A stretch of 64,000 nucleotides of DNA from Fusobacteria bacterium ZRK30 (GCA_024628785.1 CP102405.1:372001-436000); one strand, 5' to 3'. Positions 1 through 9,550 are shown, numbered from the stretch's first letter. A program made the numbers and translations. Notes: generated by a model not told the origin, from the letters alone.

Positions 1-308
<308 letters not shown>

Positions 309-325
309 CTAATTTGTTTAAATAA

Positions 326-694
326 TTATCCTTTTTTTACTCCGTACTTAGATCTTGATTGCTTTCTATCTGCTACTCCTGCAGTATCTAAAGCTCCTCT
401 AATTACTTTATATCTTACACCTGGTAAGTCTTTTGTTCTTCCACCTTTTAAAAGAACAATTGAATGCTCTTGTAAGTTATGTCCGATTCCTGGAATGTAA
501 GCAGTAACTTCGATTCCGTTAGTTAATCTTACTCTGGCAACCTTTCTTAAAGCTGAGTTTGGTTTCTTTGGTGTAGAAGTATAAACTCTTACACAAACTC
601 CTCTTTTTTGTGGGTTTCCTTTTAATGCTGGTGATGTTTTAGAAGACTCTAAAGTCTTTCTTCCTTTTCTTATTAATTGGTTAATAGTAGGCAT
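326..694 (-). CDS. rpsL: 30S ribosomal protein S12
   Basis: S12 sits at the decoding centre and controls accuracy; in other bacteria it is the classical streptomycin-resistance target. The 122-residue protein has the normal family length and the conserved motifs [20 protein letters not shown] and [10 protein letters not shown], including the PKKPNSA loop in which resistance changes usually occur. It is the first gene of the str operon here, transcribed on the minus strand from a promoter at 766-794, and is followed by rpsG. Certain identification. Confidence 0.98.
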   Translation of the reverse strand: MPTINQLIRKGRKTLESSKTSPALKGNPQKRGVCVRVYTSTPKKPNSALRKVARVRLTNGIEVTAYIPGIGHNLQEHSIVLLKGGRTKDLPGVRYKVIRGALDTAGVADRKQSRSKYGVKKG

Positions 695-765
695 CTTTAC
701 CCTCCTTTTCTTTTTTTCTCATCATCTAAATAATTTGAAAATTAATTTTATTTCACAACTAGATT

Positions 766-794
766 AGTATATCAGAGTTTTAAAACTACGTCAA
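766..794 (-). promoter_or_regulatory. str operon promoter
   Basis: On the minus strand a -35 box TTGACG (789-794) is followed after 17 bp by a -10 box TATACT (766-771), about 65 bp upstream of the rpsL start. This near-consensus sigma-70 promoter uses the same boxes as the rRNA promoters of this window. Confidence 0.8.
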
Positions 795-869
795 TACTTT
801 TTTTGATATAATTCTAATAAAAATAAGGCTAGAATTGCGAACCACAAGGCAGTGTGGTCTTTATAAAAT

Positions 870-897
870 AAGAGCTAGGATAAATACCCCAGCTCTT
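870..897 (-). terminator. Terminator downstream of the acetyltransferase gene
   Basis: AAGAGCT and AGCTCTT arms form a hairpin just downstream of the acetyltransferase stop codon (minus strand). A T-rich run follows. The upstream stretch at 833-858 holds a further small CCAC/GTGG inverted repeat. Confidence 0.6.
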
Positions 898-916
898 AAA
901 TATTTTTATATTTTTT

Positions 917-1378
917 TTAAATATTTTTTACCATGATTAAACAAGGATTATCTTCTCCCCATATTTCTTTTATTTCTTCTAATGGAAGGAAACCTACTGA
1001 CCTATAAAATTCTCTAGTTTTAGAATAAGCTTCATTATCTAATGATTCTCCTACTGTTTTCACCATAAGAAGTTTATATCCCTCTTCTTTCAAATCTTCT
1101 ACTATTTTTTTCATCACTATTTTCCCATATCCTCTATTGTGATATTTCTCTAATATTCCATTCACATAAAGCTCTGCTGTATATTGATTGTTTCTTTTAA
1201 TTGAAAAAAAACCTATATTTTCTTCTCCTAGATTTAATAAATAAAATTTCTTTCCTTCTAAATTATCTACATAATTCAACAAAGAATCTTCCTTCCCAAA
1301 CCATTCATAAAGATCTTTCAACACCTTTAAAGCAAGCCTTCTTTTAATTTCTAAATTTTCTATAACCTCTATAGTCAT
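917..1378 (-). CDS. GNAT-family N-acetyltransferase
   Basis: A GNAT acetyltransferase of about 153 residues; it would transfer an acetyl group from acetyl-CoA to an amine, but the substrate cannot be read from the sequence. The acetyl-CoA loop region is visible in the segment YHNRGYGKIVMKKIVEDLK (R/Q-x-x-G-x-G/A type motif), followed by a late strand and the FYRSVGF segment typical of the fold end. I chose the ATG at 1376-1378 because an AAAGGAG ribosome site lies 8 bp before it; a GTG 18 bp upstream has no such site. It stands alone between the str operon and a membrane protein gene. Confidence 0.8.
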   Translation of the reverse strand: MTIEVIENLEIKRRLALKVLKDLYEWFGKEDSLLNYVDNLEGKKFYLLNLGEENIGFFSIKRNNQYTAELYVNGILEKYHNRGYGKIVMKKIVEDLKEEGYKLLMVKTVGESLDNEAYSKTREFYRSVGFLPLEEIKEIWGEDNPCLIMVKNI

Positions 1379-1487
1379 AATTTTTTCTCCTTTCACTCCA
1401 ACCTAAATGATTATAGTCAAATCAAAAATAGAAAAGTTCACTTTAAGATTCTCTGATTTAAATTGACAACTCGTATATATAAATCTA

Positions 1488-2171
1488 TTATTCCTTTGGT
1501 ATTTTCTTGTAAATATATCTCATATCCGGAAGCTCAACAGTATAATAATGAACCCATATATATACATGATTAAAAAAAGCAACTAAAATTGCAGCTTTGG
1601 ACAACAACAATAATCCCGGTAAATAAAGAATTGCTAAACCAAAAATGTACATCCCATTATTGGTATATCTAAAAATTCCCTTCTTAACATAGGGGACGTC
1701 ATATCCTTTATCGAAATGATCAATTCCAAAAGCCCTCTCAAATGTAAAATATTTTTTCACAGAATAAAAAAGGTATATTACAAAGGGGGTAATAACCACT
1801 GCAATAATATGCATATAGATTGGGTTAATATCCAGAGTCTTTCTATTGCTGAATGCTAAAACTATAACAGTAATGAACCTTAGCACAAAAAGAATTGAAA
1901 AACCAGCTGCATAAATTTTAAATGCTTTTTTCAATCCAAATTTTCTTGTAAATATCCTTGTATAAAGCTCCAAACGCCAAACTATAAAAACATATATCTG
2001 ATGTATAATTGGTATCAATATAGCTATCCAAAACCACCTATTGGTGCTTACACCAAATAGAGATCCTCCAATGATCCCCTCATCACAGTTTATTATAACC
2101 TGAAGGACAATCACTGCAATGATTATTGATATTAAGTGCCATACTTGATTTTTAAATATTTTCTTATACAT
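1488..2171 (-). CDS. Membrane protein resembling phospholipid/isoprenylcysteine methyltransferases
   Basis: A 227-residue integral membrane protein with about five to six hydrophobic segments (near residues 12-30, 45-65, 85-108, 120-138, 170-200). The C-terminal part resembles the PEMT/ICMT methyltransferase fold: a GIFRYTNNGMYIFG segment recalls the G-x-Y-R-x-x-R-H-P-x-Y motif, and a late VELPDMRYIY segment recalls the E-x-P-D-M-x-x-I-Y ending of phosphatidylethanolamine methyltransferases. The usual R-H-P is replaced by T-N-N-G, so activity is uncertain. Membrane location is well supported; the methyltransferase link is inference from motif resemblance. It is not clearly in an operon. Confidence 0.55.
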   Translation of the reverse strand: MYKKIFKNQVWHLISIIIAVIVLQVIINCDEGIIGGSLFGVSTNRWFWIAILIPIIHQIYVFIVWRLELYTRIFTRKFGLKKAFKIYAAGFSILFVLRFITVIVLAFSNRKTLDINPIYMHIIAVVITPFVIYLFYSVKKYFTFERAFGIDHFDKGYDVPYVKKGIFRYTNNGMYIFGLAILYLPGLLLLSKAAILVAFFNHVYIWVHYYTVELPDMRYIYKKIPKE

Positions 2172-2352
2172 CTATATTTCATCTCCTTCTATAAAGCCTC
2201 AGGAATACTCTATGTAAACTAAATATTACATTTTTAACCTTTCATATTCTTTCTATAAATCCACTTTTGAATCAACCGCTATTCTAAATATCATCTTTGG
2301 CGTCTAATTTTTTCCCTTTATAAAATTCACATTTAAAGTTGAAAAATCCATA

Positions 2353-3078
2353 TCAAAATATCCTTCTAAAAAACTCCACTATTTCATCCCTGAATCCCCA
2401 GCTGAGAAATATCGTCATCTTGTTCATAGCCAAAAGTGTTCCCATTATAATAAGAATTACTCCGCTGACTTTGTCTGAAAATAAAAAGTTCTTCTTTATA
2501 AAATCCAGTTTATTAGTTTTATCCATAAATAGTGCAAAGATTATAAAGGGCACTCCCAGTCCAAAAGTATAGATCCAGATATAAAACATCCCCATCCATA
2601 CGGTGTTTGCACCTGCCAAATATGACATCACTGTAAATAGGACAGGTCCCATACAAGGGGTCCATCCAAACCCGAAGGCAAAACCGAAGAGGTAGGATGT
2701 CCCTATATTTCTCCGGATAAAGTTAAAATTCATCCTAGTTTCAGAGTACATCTTAGTTATCTTAAAAATCCCTGTCATATGAAGACCCATTATTATTATT
2801 CCACCAAAAACCATATTCAATATGTTGTTTCCAATGAGTTTACTGGCAAGGTTAGTAAAATTAAAAAGCAGTATCTGCAAGGCTGAAAATGCAGTTCCGA
2901 ATCCCAGTATAAAAAATAATGTATGAAGGATAACTTTAAACCTCTGCTTACCGCTATGCTTTTCTCCCAATACTATTCCACTTATATATGAAAGATAGCT
3001 AGGCACCAAGGGAATAATACAGGGAGCCAAAAAAGTCCCCATCCCAGCAAGAAAAACTATCAATATATTTATTTCCAT
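2353..3078 (-). CDS. ccdA: CcdA-type thiol-disulfide transmembrane electron carrier
   Basis: CcdA/DsbD-beta family proteins carry reducing equivalents from cytoplasmic thioredoxin across the inner membrane to periplasmic thiol proteins. The 241-residue protein has the family length and about six membrane segments. It carries both conserved cysteine contexts: FLAPCIIPLVPSYLSYISG near residue 20 and GWTPCMGPVLF near residue 140. It lies 18 bp downstream of a TlpA-like lipoprotein or exported protein on the same strand, so the two very probably form a reducing pair. A ribosome site (aaggag) precedes the ATG. The gene name follows the family; no cytochrome c maturation genes are visible, so the partner is more likely general periplasmic thiol reduction. 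Confidence 0.88.
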   Translation of the reverse strand: MEINILIVFLAGMGTFLAPCIIPLVPSYLSYISGIVLGEKHSGKQRFKVILHTLFFILGFGTAFSALQILLFNFTNLASKLIGNNILNMVFGGIIIMGLHMTGIFKITKMYSETRMNFNFIRRNIGTSYLFGFAFGFGWTPCMGPVLFTVMSYLAGANTVWMGMFYIWIYTFGLGVPFIIFALFMDKTNKLDFIKKNFLFSDKVSGVILIIMGTLLAMNKMTIFLSWGFRDEIVEFFRRIF

Positions 3079-3096
3079 ATTTTTCTCCTTTTTTTA

Positions 3097-3612
3097 CTAA
3101 TTCATACCTGCTGTACTACCAACCGGCCAAATCAATTCCTCCAAATCCTCTGCTTTTAACTGGCTCCAGTCTAAAGCCCCGTGGATTCTCTCTAAAATTA
3201 TCCCGTTTTTATCTACTATATAAGTTGTAGGCACAACTCTTATTAAAAATTTTTTCGATAAGATCTGATCCACATCAAAATAGTGGGGAAAATCCATAGG
3301 ATTATCCGCAAAAAACTTATCCACAGCTCCTCCATCGTCATCGATCATTACAGACACTACATTTATCTCATCTTTATTTTCATTATAAAATTTATTTAAC
3401 AGAGGTTTTTCCACCTTACAGGGAGGACACCAGCTGGCACCAAAATTGTATATAGTAATCTTTCCCAGATATTTTTCTGAAGTCCCCTCCAATTCCCCAT
3501 TTGTGCTATATAGGTTTATAACAGGGAATTTATTTCCTGTCTCCAACCCTTCTTTTGCACCAAAAGATAAAACACCAACCAGCAGCAACAATATAAATAT
3601 TAATTTTTTCAT
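3097..3612 (-). CDS. TlpA/ResA-like periplasmic thioredoxin-fold protein
   Basis: An exported thioredoxin-like reductase of about 171 residues. An N-terminal signal peptide (MKKLIFILLLLVGVLSFGA) is followed by the TlpA/ResA fold with the redox motif ASWCPPCK near residue 68 and a cis-proline region RVVPTTYIVD. I chose the start at 3612 because AAGGAGG lies 6 bp before it; an in-frame start 21 bp upstream lies before the ribosome site. Its gene ends 18 bp before ccdA, which would supply electrons from the cytoplasm. Substrate unknown. Confidence 0.85.
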   Translation of the reverse strand: MKKLIFILLLLVGVLSFGAKEGLETGNKFPVINLYSTNGELEGTSEKYLGKITIYNFGASWCPPCKVEKPLLNKFYNENKDEINVVSVMIDDDGGAVDKFFADNPMDFPHYFDVDQILSKKFLIRVVPTTYIVDKNGIILERIHGALDWSQLKAEDLEELIWPVGSTAGMN

Positions 3613-3817
3613 AAATGCCCTCCTTTTTGTCACGAATTACACAGATTATCACGAGTGAACTTTTTAGTTTTTTCTTTACCGTAGATTTTTCATACCATCA
3701 CTTAAAAATAGAACCACTAAATACTCCTAAAAAACATTCAATGCAGAGACGCAAAGCTCGCTGAGCTACACAGAGTTTTATTATCCGTATCTTTGGTGTC
3801 ATTCGCGGTAAAAAAAC
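3613..3817. other. Intergenic stretch with stem-rich repeat-like sequence
   Basis: No gene is seen here. The stretch contains short words such as cacgaattacacagatt, atgcagagacgcaaagc and ctttggtgtcattcgcggt. They resemble degenerate copies of intergenic repeats of the type (acgaat)n and (cagagacgc)n that I recall from many bacterial genomes. The resemblance is from memory and no second copy occurs in this window. Confidence 0.3.
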
Positions 3818-5716
3818 TTAAAGTCCTTTTAATTCCTCTAACTCCTCATTGATCTCTTCCCATTCATCCATCTTTAACATTATTTTTTCGTCCATCTCAT
3901 CCAATTCTACCTGGAGATCCATTAACTTATCTATCTCATTTTTTATTCCAGCATCATTGTGCAATTCCTCTATTTCAGCCTTCTTTTCCTCTAATTTTTC
4001 AATTTCTTTTTCTACTACTACAAACTTTCTCTCCAAATTAGAGGTCCTATTTTTCCTTCTTTTTTGTTCCTCATAGTCCCTATTGACTTCCTTTTCCTTT
4101 TTAGGCTCGGTAGATTTTTTCATATATTCCTCGTAGTTTCCATCGAACACACTGCTGCCTGTAGGAGTTATCTCGTATATTTTATTTACAACACTTTCCA
4201 AAAAGTGTCTGTCATGGGATACAACTACCAAAGTCCCATCATAGTCTTCCAACGATTCTTCCAATACTTCCCTTGCATAGATATCCAAATGGTTTGTAGG
4301 TTCGTCCATTATCAATAGGTTAGGTTTATTCAAGATCAACTTCATCAACGCTATCCTGGATTTCTCCCCTCCACTGAGGTCATCTATACTCTTAAAGATC
4401 TCATCCTCTGAAAATAAAAATCCCCCTGCAAGTGTCCTGGCCTGCTCCTCTGACAATGGATAGTTATACATCAGTTCTTCCAAAATATTCTGTTTCCCTT
4501 CTAAACCTGTATGATTTTGGTCATAGTATCCGATATCTAACTTTTCTCCTAACTCTACTTTACCACTGCTCTGTTTTTCCAGATCATTTATTATCCTAAG
4601 TATAGTAGATTTCCCTACCCCATTGGGTCCCATTATCCCTATCTTATCTCCACGATATATATCTAGGTTGATATTTTTAAAGATCTCTTTCTCTCCAAAA
4701 GCCTTGGATAAATTAGTAATTTTTACTACCTTGTCAGTAGTAACTCTTTCTATTTCAAACTTTAATTTCATCTTTCTCATATTTACAATGGGATCTCCCA
4801 TCTTCTCCATACGATTTAGGAGTTTTCTTCTACCCAATGCCTGTTTAGTCTTTATGCCACCCATATATTTAGTGATATAGTCTTCCATTTTTTTTATCTT
4901 ATCCTGTTCCTTTTCAAATCTTTTTACTGCCCCTGTAAGATATGCTTCTTTTTGAATGGTATATTCAGTAAAGTTACCCTTATATAGATTTATAGTTTTA
5001 TTCTCAATTTCAAATACCCTGTTAATTACATTATCTAAAAAATATCTGTCATGAGATATCAAAATAAAGGCTTTATTATATGAATTTAAATATCTCTCTA
5101 ACCACTCAATGGCATTTAAGTCCAAATGGTTTGTAGGCTCGTCTAATATCAATAATTCTGGTTCATCCAATAATATTTTCCCCAAAGCTACCCTTGACTG
5201 CTGACCTCCACTGAGATCATCAACTTTCTGTTTCCATAGATGTTCAGGAAAATTCAGACCATTTAAAATCTGCTTCACCTTATATTCCACTGCATAGCCG
5301 TCTTCTTGCTCATATCTGGTGTTTAGTTTTGCTAGTTCCTCCATAATACTGTCAAAATTATCCATATCAGTAGCTAACCTTTCATTCAACAATTGGATCT
5401 TTTTATAGTCCTCCTTCAGGTGTGAATATACACTCATCAACTCATCGAATACTGTGTTTTCCAAATTCAAATCAAAGTTTTGAGACAGGTAACCAATCCT
5501 TAAGTTTCCCTTTTTTCCAATCTTACCCATCTGTTTAGTTTCAAAACTTTCATCGTGGGTCTCCATCCCCATAAGGATCTTTATCAAAGTGGTTTTCCCA
5601 GCTCCATTAGCTCCTACCAATCCTATCTTATCCTTTTCATCTATTGCAAAGTTTATCTTTTTTAATAAAGTTTCCCCTGTAAACTGTTTCCATAAATCTG
5701 TAACACTAAGTATCAT
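3818..5716 (-). CDS. ABC-F family ATPase (ribosome-associated)
   Basis: A soluble tandem ABC ATPase of 632 residues without membrane segments. Domain 1 has Walker A GANGAGKTT near residue 40, signature LSGGQQSR and Walker B LLILDEPTNHLD. A charged linker (about residues 240-310, the P-site tRNA interaction motif of the family) leads to domain 2 with GPNGVGKST, LSGGEKSR and LLIMDEPTNHLD. The C-terminal 90 residues form a lysine/glutamate-rich coiled coil, as in Uup and YdiF. ABC-F proteins bind the ribosomal E site and rescue or tune translation; some protect against antibiotics. Housekeeping is more likely here, but the subgroup is not decided. Confidence 0.9.
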   Translation of the reverse strand: MILSVTDLWKQFTGETLLKKINFAIDEKDKIGLVGANGAGKTTLIKILMGMETHDESFETKQMGKIGKKGNLRIGYLSQNFDLNLENTVFDELMSVYSHLKEDYKKIQLLNERLATDMDNFDSIMEELAKLNTRYEQEDGYAVEYKVKQILNGLNFPEHLWKQKVDDLSGGQQSRVALGKILLDEPELLILDEPTNHLDLNAIEWLERYLNSYNKAFILISHDRYFLDNVINRVFEIENKTINLYKGNFTEYTIQKEAYLTGAVKRFEKEQDKIKKMEDYITKYMGGIKTKQALGRRKLLNRMEKMGDPIVNMRKMKLKFEIERVTTDKVVKITNLSKAFGEKEIFKNINLDIYRGDKIGIMGPNGVGKSTILRIINDLEKQSSGKVELGEKLDIGYYDQNHTGLEGKQNILEELMYNYPLSEEQARTLAGGFLFSEDEIFKSIDDLSGGEKSRIALMKLILNKPNLLIMDEPTNHLDIYAREVLEESLEDYDGTLVVVSHDRHFLESVVNKIYEITPTGSSVFDGNYEEYMKKSTEPKKEKEVNRDYEEQKRRKNRTSNLERKFVVVEKEIEKLEEKKAEIEELHNDAGIKNEIDKLMDLQVELDEMDEKIMLKMDEWEEINEELEELKGL

Positions 5717-5810
5717 AATTCTTCTTCTCCTTACCCTATTTAAAGTATTTATATTTTTTTATTCCATTATATCATATAAATTTAGGTTTCTATTATTTTT
5801 ACATCTATGT

Positions 5811-5816
5811 TATACT
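5811..5816 (+). promoter_or_regulatory. Possible -10 box of the bioB promoter
   Basis: A TATACT hexamer lies 37 bp upstream of the bioB start in the divergent region between the ABC-F gene and bioB. No convincing -35 box or BirA operator was found. Confidence 0.35.
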
Positions 5817-5853
5817 TTCCTTATGATTTAAATAAAGAATGGGAGATAATATT

Positions 5854-6819
5854 ATGAATATAAGAGATTTTATTAATAGAGAAATTACATATGAAGAAGC
5901 TATGGAACTTACTAATATAAGTGGCAGCAAGATGATGGAGTTATTTGCTGTAGCCAATGAAATAAGGGAAAAATATTGTGGAAATAAGATCCATACCTGT
6001 ACGATTTCCAATGCAAAATCAGGAAGATGTGAGGAGGACTGTAAATTTTGTGCTCAGTCAGCTCACTACAATACCAATATCACCAGTTATGAACTAAAAG
6101 ACAAGAAAACCCTTTTAGACGAATATACCAGAGCCGAAGAATTGGGCAGCTCAAAATTTGGGGTAGTTACCTCTGGTAGAAGTATCAATAAGGGAACCAG
6201 TGAATATGATGATATAAAGGAATTTTTAAAAACGGCTAAAGTTTCTGATAACGATGTAGACCTATGTTGTTCTATCGGGCTCTTATCTAAAGAAGAATTA
6301 ATGGAGTTAAAGGACGCTGGGATCACCAGATTCCACAGTAACCTCCAGACATCTATTAAGTCATACAATGAAATAGTAGCTACAACTCACGGGATTGAAA
6401 ACAGGTTAAAAACTATAAAAGCTGCCAAGGAAATAGGATTAGATGTGTGCAGCGGAGGAATAATAGGGATGGGAGAATCTTGGGAAGACAGGATCGACAT
6501 GGCATATACCCTAAAGGAGTTAGGAGTAGATGGAATTCCTGTTAATATTTTGAACCCTATTCCTGGAACTCCCCATGGAGATCGTAAACACCTGGCTATG
6601 GATGAGATCTTAAAAACTATCGCTATATATAGGATAATATTTAGAGATAAAGTCATCAAAATAGGTGCCGGCAGGGAAGGTATTTTAAAGGACTTTATGG
6701 GAATGGCATTTATGTCCGGTGCTAACGGAATGTTGGTTGGAGGATATCTCACTGTAAGAGGTAGAAGTGCACAAGAAGATTTTAAATTTATTGAAAATGT
6801 TAAAAAGATGTGGAAATAA
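5854..6819 (+). CDS. bioB: Biotin synthase
   Basis: Radical SAM enzyme that inserts sulfur into dethiobiotin, the last step of biotin synthesis. The 321-residue protein has the usual length and the radical SAM motif C-E-E-D-C-K-F-C (CxxxCxxC) near residue 60, preceded by the family segment SNAKSGRC. Later motifs GGIIGMGES, PVNILNPIPGTP and the C-terminal MSGANGMLVGGYLT are diagnostic of BioB. The ATG at 5854 is chosen because GGGAG lies 8 bp upstream; an ATG at 5839 overlaps that site. No other bio genes are visible, so the organism either has them elsewhere or takes up dethiobiotin. The conserved arginine context GAGRE is intact. Confidence 0.95.
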   Translation: MNIRDFINREITYEEAMELTNISGSKMMELFAVANEIREKYCGNKIHTCTISNAKSGRCEEDCKFCAQSAHYNTNITSYELKDKKTLLDEYTRAEELGSSKFGVVTSGRSINKGTSEYDDIKEFLKTAKVSDNDVDLCCSIGLLSKEELMELKDAGITRFHSNLQTSIKSYNEIVATTHGIENRLKTIKAAKEIGLDVCSGGIIGMGESWEDRIDMAYTLKELGVDGIPVNILNPIPGTPHGDRKHLAMDEILKTIAIYRIIFRDKVIKIGAGREGILKDFMGMAFMSGANGMLVGGYLTVRGRSAQEDFKFIENVKKMWK

Positions 6820-6824
6820 AAAAA

Positions 6825-6970
6825 GCAATGTGACGTTGTATCCAGACAACCACAATTCATGTTTTTATAAACTTTTATTCATTTTATCTTAAGATTCTTA
6901 GATTATCTAATAATCTCTAGAAGCATTGGTGATGCCACTTGCTGGTATAATTTACTAGATAATAAAAAAA
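6825..6970 (+). repeat. Intergenic repeat, copy A (full length)
   Basis: A stretch of about 145 bp that starts with gcaatgtgacgttgtatcca and ends with an A-run just before a terminator hairpin. It shares its start, a core with an AGATTAT/ATAATCT hairpin and a TTGGTGATGC word with copy B (12831-12984), about 75-80% alike by eye. Copies C and D keep only the two ends. Confidence 0.6.
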
Positions 6971-6999
6971 GGAAATTCATTACGGATTTCCTTTTTTTT
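6964..6999 (+). terminator. Bidirectional terminator after bioB
   Basis: GGAAAT and ATTTCC arms with an eight-base loop are flanked by A-run and T-run, so the hairpin can end transcription on either strand. It follows bioB. Confidence 0.75.
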
Positions 7000-7218
7000 A
7001 CTTTATCATATTTAATTTTATAGTTTAGTATGAGTTATATAATAAAAATAGCATGATCGCCAAAAATAAAAGTTAGAATTATGTACTTTTAAGAGTCAAT
7101 TTATTCGAACCTATAACACTTCTTTACTTTTTATAGAAAATATAGTAATATTTTTAGTGGGTATTAAAAATATTTAATACACAATTAACGTTTTATTATT
7201 TTTTTAGGAGGAAATGAT

Positions 7219-8070
7219 ATGAGAAAAGCATTATTAGGATTAACTTTGTTGACAACTGGTTTAGTTGCCAATGCTGAGCATTACTCTCAAGATGTAAATA
7301 AGAACGATAACTTATTTTTCAATTTTAAGGTTATGCAAGGTTTAGATCAAAAAAATCCAGGTGGACAAAAAAATGACACTTATTTAGAGTTAGAATTTGG
7401 TGGGAGAAAGGGAATCATGGACCTCTATGGTTATGTAGACTTAAAAAATGTATTTGGTTCTACAGACAACGACTCTTACAATGGAGATAACTTCTTTGCA
7501 GAGATCAAACCTAGATTCTCAATCGACGGAATGACTGGAAAAGACCTGTCAATCGGGCCATTTAAAGAATGGTATATCTCTACCTGGATCAAAGCAGGAG
7601 ATAACTCTTTTGATGAAGATGGAAATGGACAAGGCGGATTATGGCATAACGGAATTGGTCTGGGTACCGATGTGGAAGTTCCTTGGTTTGGAACTACCGG
7701 ATTAAGTTTATTGGCAGTATATAAAAAGGAAGATTTGGGTTCTAGAGCACAAGGACATTGGGACGGGTATTCATTACAGTGGAACTGGTTTAAGCCATTG
7801 CACTTCTTTGAAAACGGATCATTTGTATCTTACCAGGGATATGTTACATACGATTTCGGTGCAGACGAAATCGCTAAAAATCCAGGAAGAACTAAGGATT
7901 CATTACAATGGTACAATGGATTCTACTGGCATAACAACGACTGGGCAATCGGTTACGGGTTAAAAGTATTCAACAATATGGCTAACTTTAAGGATGGGGA
8001 GGCTCCATTTGGTTCAACAGAAGATACCAGTGGTGTAGGTCACTACTTCGATATTGGGTATAAGTTCTAA
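7219..8070 (+). CDS. Tsx-like outer-membrane nucleoside channel
   Basis: A 283-residue outer-membrane beta-barrel of the Tsx (nucleoside-specific channel) family. A signal peptide of about 19 residues ends at ANA|EHYSQ. The rest is rich in alternating aromatic strands, ends in the terminal phenylalanine typical of barrels (YFDIGYKF), and contains W/Y-rich segments such as LQWNWFKPLHFF. Tsx proteins let nucleosides cross the outer membrane. It has an AGGAGG ribosome site and stands alone between two terminators. Its presence shows a two-membrane envelope. Two 5'-nucleotidase-like lipoproteins at 55.8-59.6 kb could supply nucleosides. Confidence 0.8.
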   Translation: MRKALLGLTLLTTGLVANAEHYSQDVNKNDNLFFNFKVMQGLDQKNPGGQKNDTYLELEFGGRKGIMDLYGYVDLKNVFGSTDNDSYNGDNFFAEIKPRFSIDGMTGKDLSIGPFKEWYISTWIKAGDNSFDEDGNGQGGLWHNGIGLGTDVEVPWFGTTGLSLLAVYKKEDLGSRAQGHWDGYSLQWNWFKPLHFFENGSFVSYQGYVTYDFGADEIAKNPGRTKDSLQWYNGFYWHNNDWAIGYGLKVFNNMANFKDGEAPFGSTEDTSGVGHYFDIGYKF

Positions 8071-8103
8071 AGATTATTCATTGATCTATATAGATATAAC
8101 AAA

Positions 8104-8132
8104 AGGGTGATTCATAGGATCACCCTTTTTTA
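8104..8132 (+). terminator. Terminator after the Tsx-like gene
   Basis: AAAGGGTGAT and ATCACCCTTT arms with a short loop and a T-run follow the Tsx-like gene directly; the A-run on the other side would also serve the convergent gene. Confidence 0.75.
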
Positions 8133-8135
8133 ATT

Positions 8136-9218
8136 TTATCTGAATATTATATCCATTACTTCTACCTGAATCAAATATATAATATGTTTAACCTTATATA
8201 TCATCCCCCGTCTGTCTCCTCCAACTTCAATGAGTTTTTCTTTAATAGATTCAGCAGGTTCCGCCTCTCTCAACAATTTAAAACTATCTACACCTACTTT
8301 ATAGACATTTCCCTGTTCTGTAGTCAATATCAAACTTTTCTCATCCTTTGTAAAGGCTACTGCCTCATATTGATTTATTCTAAAATCCCATTTTAATGGA
8401 TGATAATACACTTTCCCATCAAAAAAATTAGTATTTTTTTTATTTCTTTTAAACATATAGATCCCTTTATAGGTATTGAAGACCATGGTCATCTCATCCC
8501 TTGAGATATCAGCACCAGTTGCTGCATCCATATAGTTAGCCATTTTAGATCCGCTTGAAAATTTAAATTCCCCTACATAGTCCGCTATGTTAACCCTTCC
8601 TGTATCGACATTTTTATCCATCAAACGGTACATTACGGTTTTTCCGTATTCTTTATTTAAGATATAGATACTCTTATCCCCATAGAATACAGCTTCATTG
8701 TTTAGCTCTTCCCCACCTGGGAATCTAAATGTTATCTTATCTATATCATTTTTTTCTACTTTTTTCTGACCTGACTTAGGTTCTTCAAATCTGTAAAAAA
8801 CAAAATCTCTCCGAACAAGGTTATCCCCGGTATCCGCCACTATTAAGTTTCCACTTTTATCCTTGGCAATATCACCCCAATCCAGGTTGGTTACCCCATC
8901 TAAAACTACCTCGTGATTGTCTCTTACTCCATCACTGTCAAATCTAAAACCATGGATACTGGTTCTGGGAGTCTCACCATAATCTACCGAATCTCCGTGG
9001 GTCCAATAATAATCTTTTTTATCCCCTGATAAGATTATACCTGAGGATTCCTCTATCCCCATATTCAATATATTAGCTACAGCTTCTGGTCCATTTTCCC
9101 TGTTGTATAAGACCTCTTTCCTTACTTGTCTGTATTGAAAAATTGCAAATAATAAAACTATCCCTAGAAATGTTAAAATAATTTTTCTAAATATATGTCT
9201 GTTCTTTTTCCTTAACAT
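8136..9218 (-). CDS. Membrane-anchored protein with predicted beta-propeller
   Basis: A 360-residue protein with one N-terminal membrane anchor (about residues 12-27, IILTFLGIVLLFAIFQY) and a large outer domain. The outer part has propeller-like repeats: SGIILSGDKKDYYWTHGDS, then LDWGDIAKDKSGNLIVADTGDN, then NNEAVFYGDKSIYILNKEYG. The D-W-x-D-I-A ... D-T-G-D-N pattern is typical of bacterial extracellular propellers of the esterase-like/phytase-like type. I do not recognise a specific function. It is a single gene, convergent with the Tsx-like gene. Confidence 0.6.
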   Translation of the reverse strand: MLRKKNRHIFRKIILTFLGIVLLFAIFQYRQVRKEVLYNRENGPEAVANILNMGIEESSGIILSGDKKDYYWTHGDSVDYGETPRTSIHGFRFDSDGVRDNHEVVLDGVTNLDWGDIAKDKSGNLIVADTGDNLVRRDFVFYRFEEPKSGQKKVEKNDIDKITFRFPGGEELNNEAVFYGDKSIYILNKEYGKTVMYRLMDKNVDTGRVNIADYVGEFKFSSGSKMANYMDAATGADISRDEMTMVFNTYKGIYMFKRNKKNTNFFDGKVYYHPLKWDFRINQYEAVAFTKDEKSLILTTEQGNVYKVGVDSFKLLREAEPAESIKEKLIEVGGDRRGMIYKVKHIIYLIQVEVMDIIFR

Positions 9219-9308
9219 ATCGGCCCCCTTCGGCAGTAATTTTTATTCATTATAACTTAAATGCCAGACTTGTGCAAAAATTCTTTAATAAAAAAATTAT
9301 ATAATAAA

Positions 9309-9337
9309 AAAGCGACAAGGCCGAGACCTTATCGCTT
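9309..9337 (-). terminator. Terminator of the cold-shock gene
   Basis: GCGATAAGG and CCTTGTCGC arms (one G-U pair) with a short loop are followed by six T on the minus strand, directly after the cold-shock gene. Confidence 0.8.
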
Positions 9338-9349
9338 AATTTCAATCAA

Positions 9350-9550
9350 TTATAAAACTTCAATGTTTGAAGCTTGAGGACCTTTTGCACCTTCAGTTAC
9401 GTCGAAAGTTACTTCTTCCCCTTCTTTTAAAGTTTTGAATCCTTCTTTGTTGATTTGAGAGAAATGTGCGAAATAATCGTTTCCATCCTCACCTTGAATA
9501 AATCCAAATCCTTTTTCTTCGTTGAACCATTTAACTGTACCTTTTAACAT
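9350..9550 (-). CDS. csp: Cold-shock domain protein
   Basis: A 66-residue single cold-shock domain that binds single-stranded RNA or DNA and melts RNA structure. Both nucleic-acid motifs are present: KGFGFIQ (RNP1) and YFAHFSQI (RNP2). The length is typical for CspA/CspB. A consensus promoter (9665-9693) lies about 110 bp upstream, leaving a long 5' leader, which is usual for cold-shock mRNAs. The leader holds the ribosome site ggaggt. Confidence 0.96.
   Translation of the reverse strand: MLKGTVKWFNEEKGFGFIQGEDGNDYFAHFSQINKEGFKTLKEGEEVTFDVTEGAKGPQASNIEVL

Noticed and set aside
5717..5853. Possible BirA operator before bioB
   Set aside because: No TTGTAAAC-type palindrome with the right spacing is found; only a -10 box.
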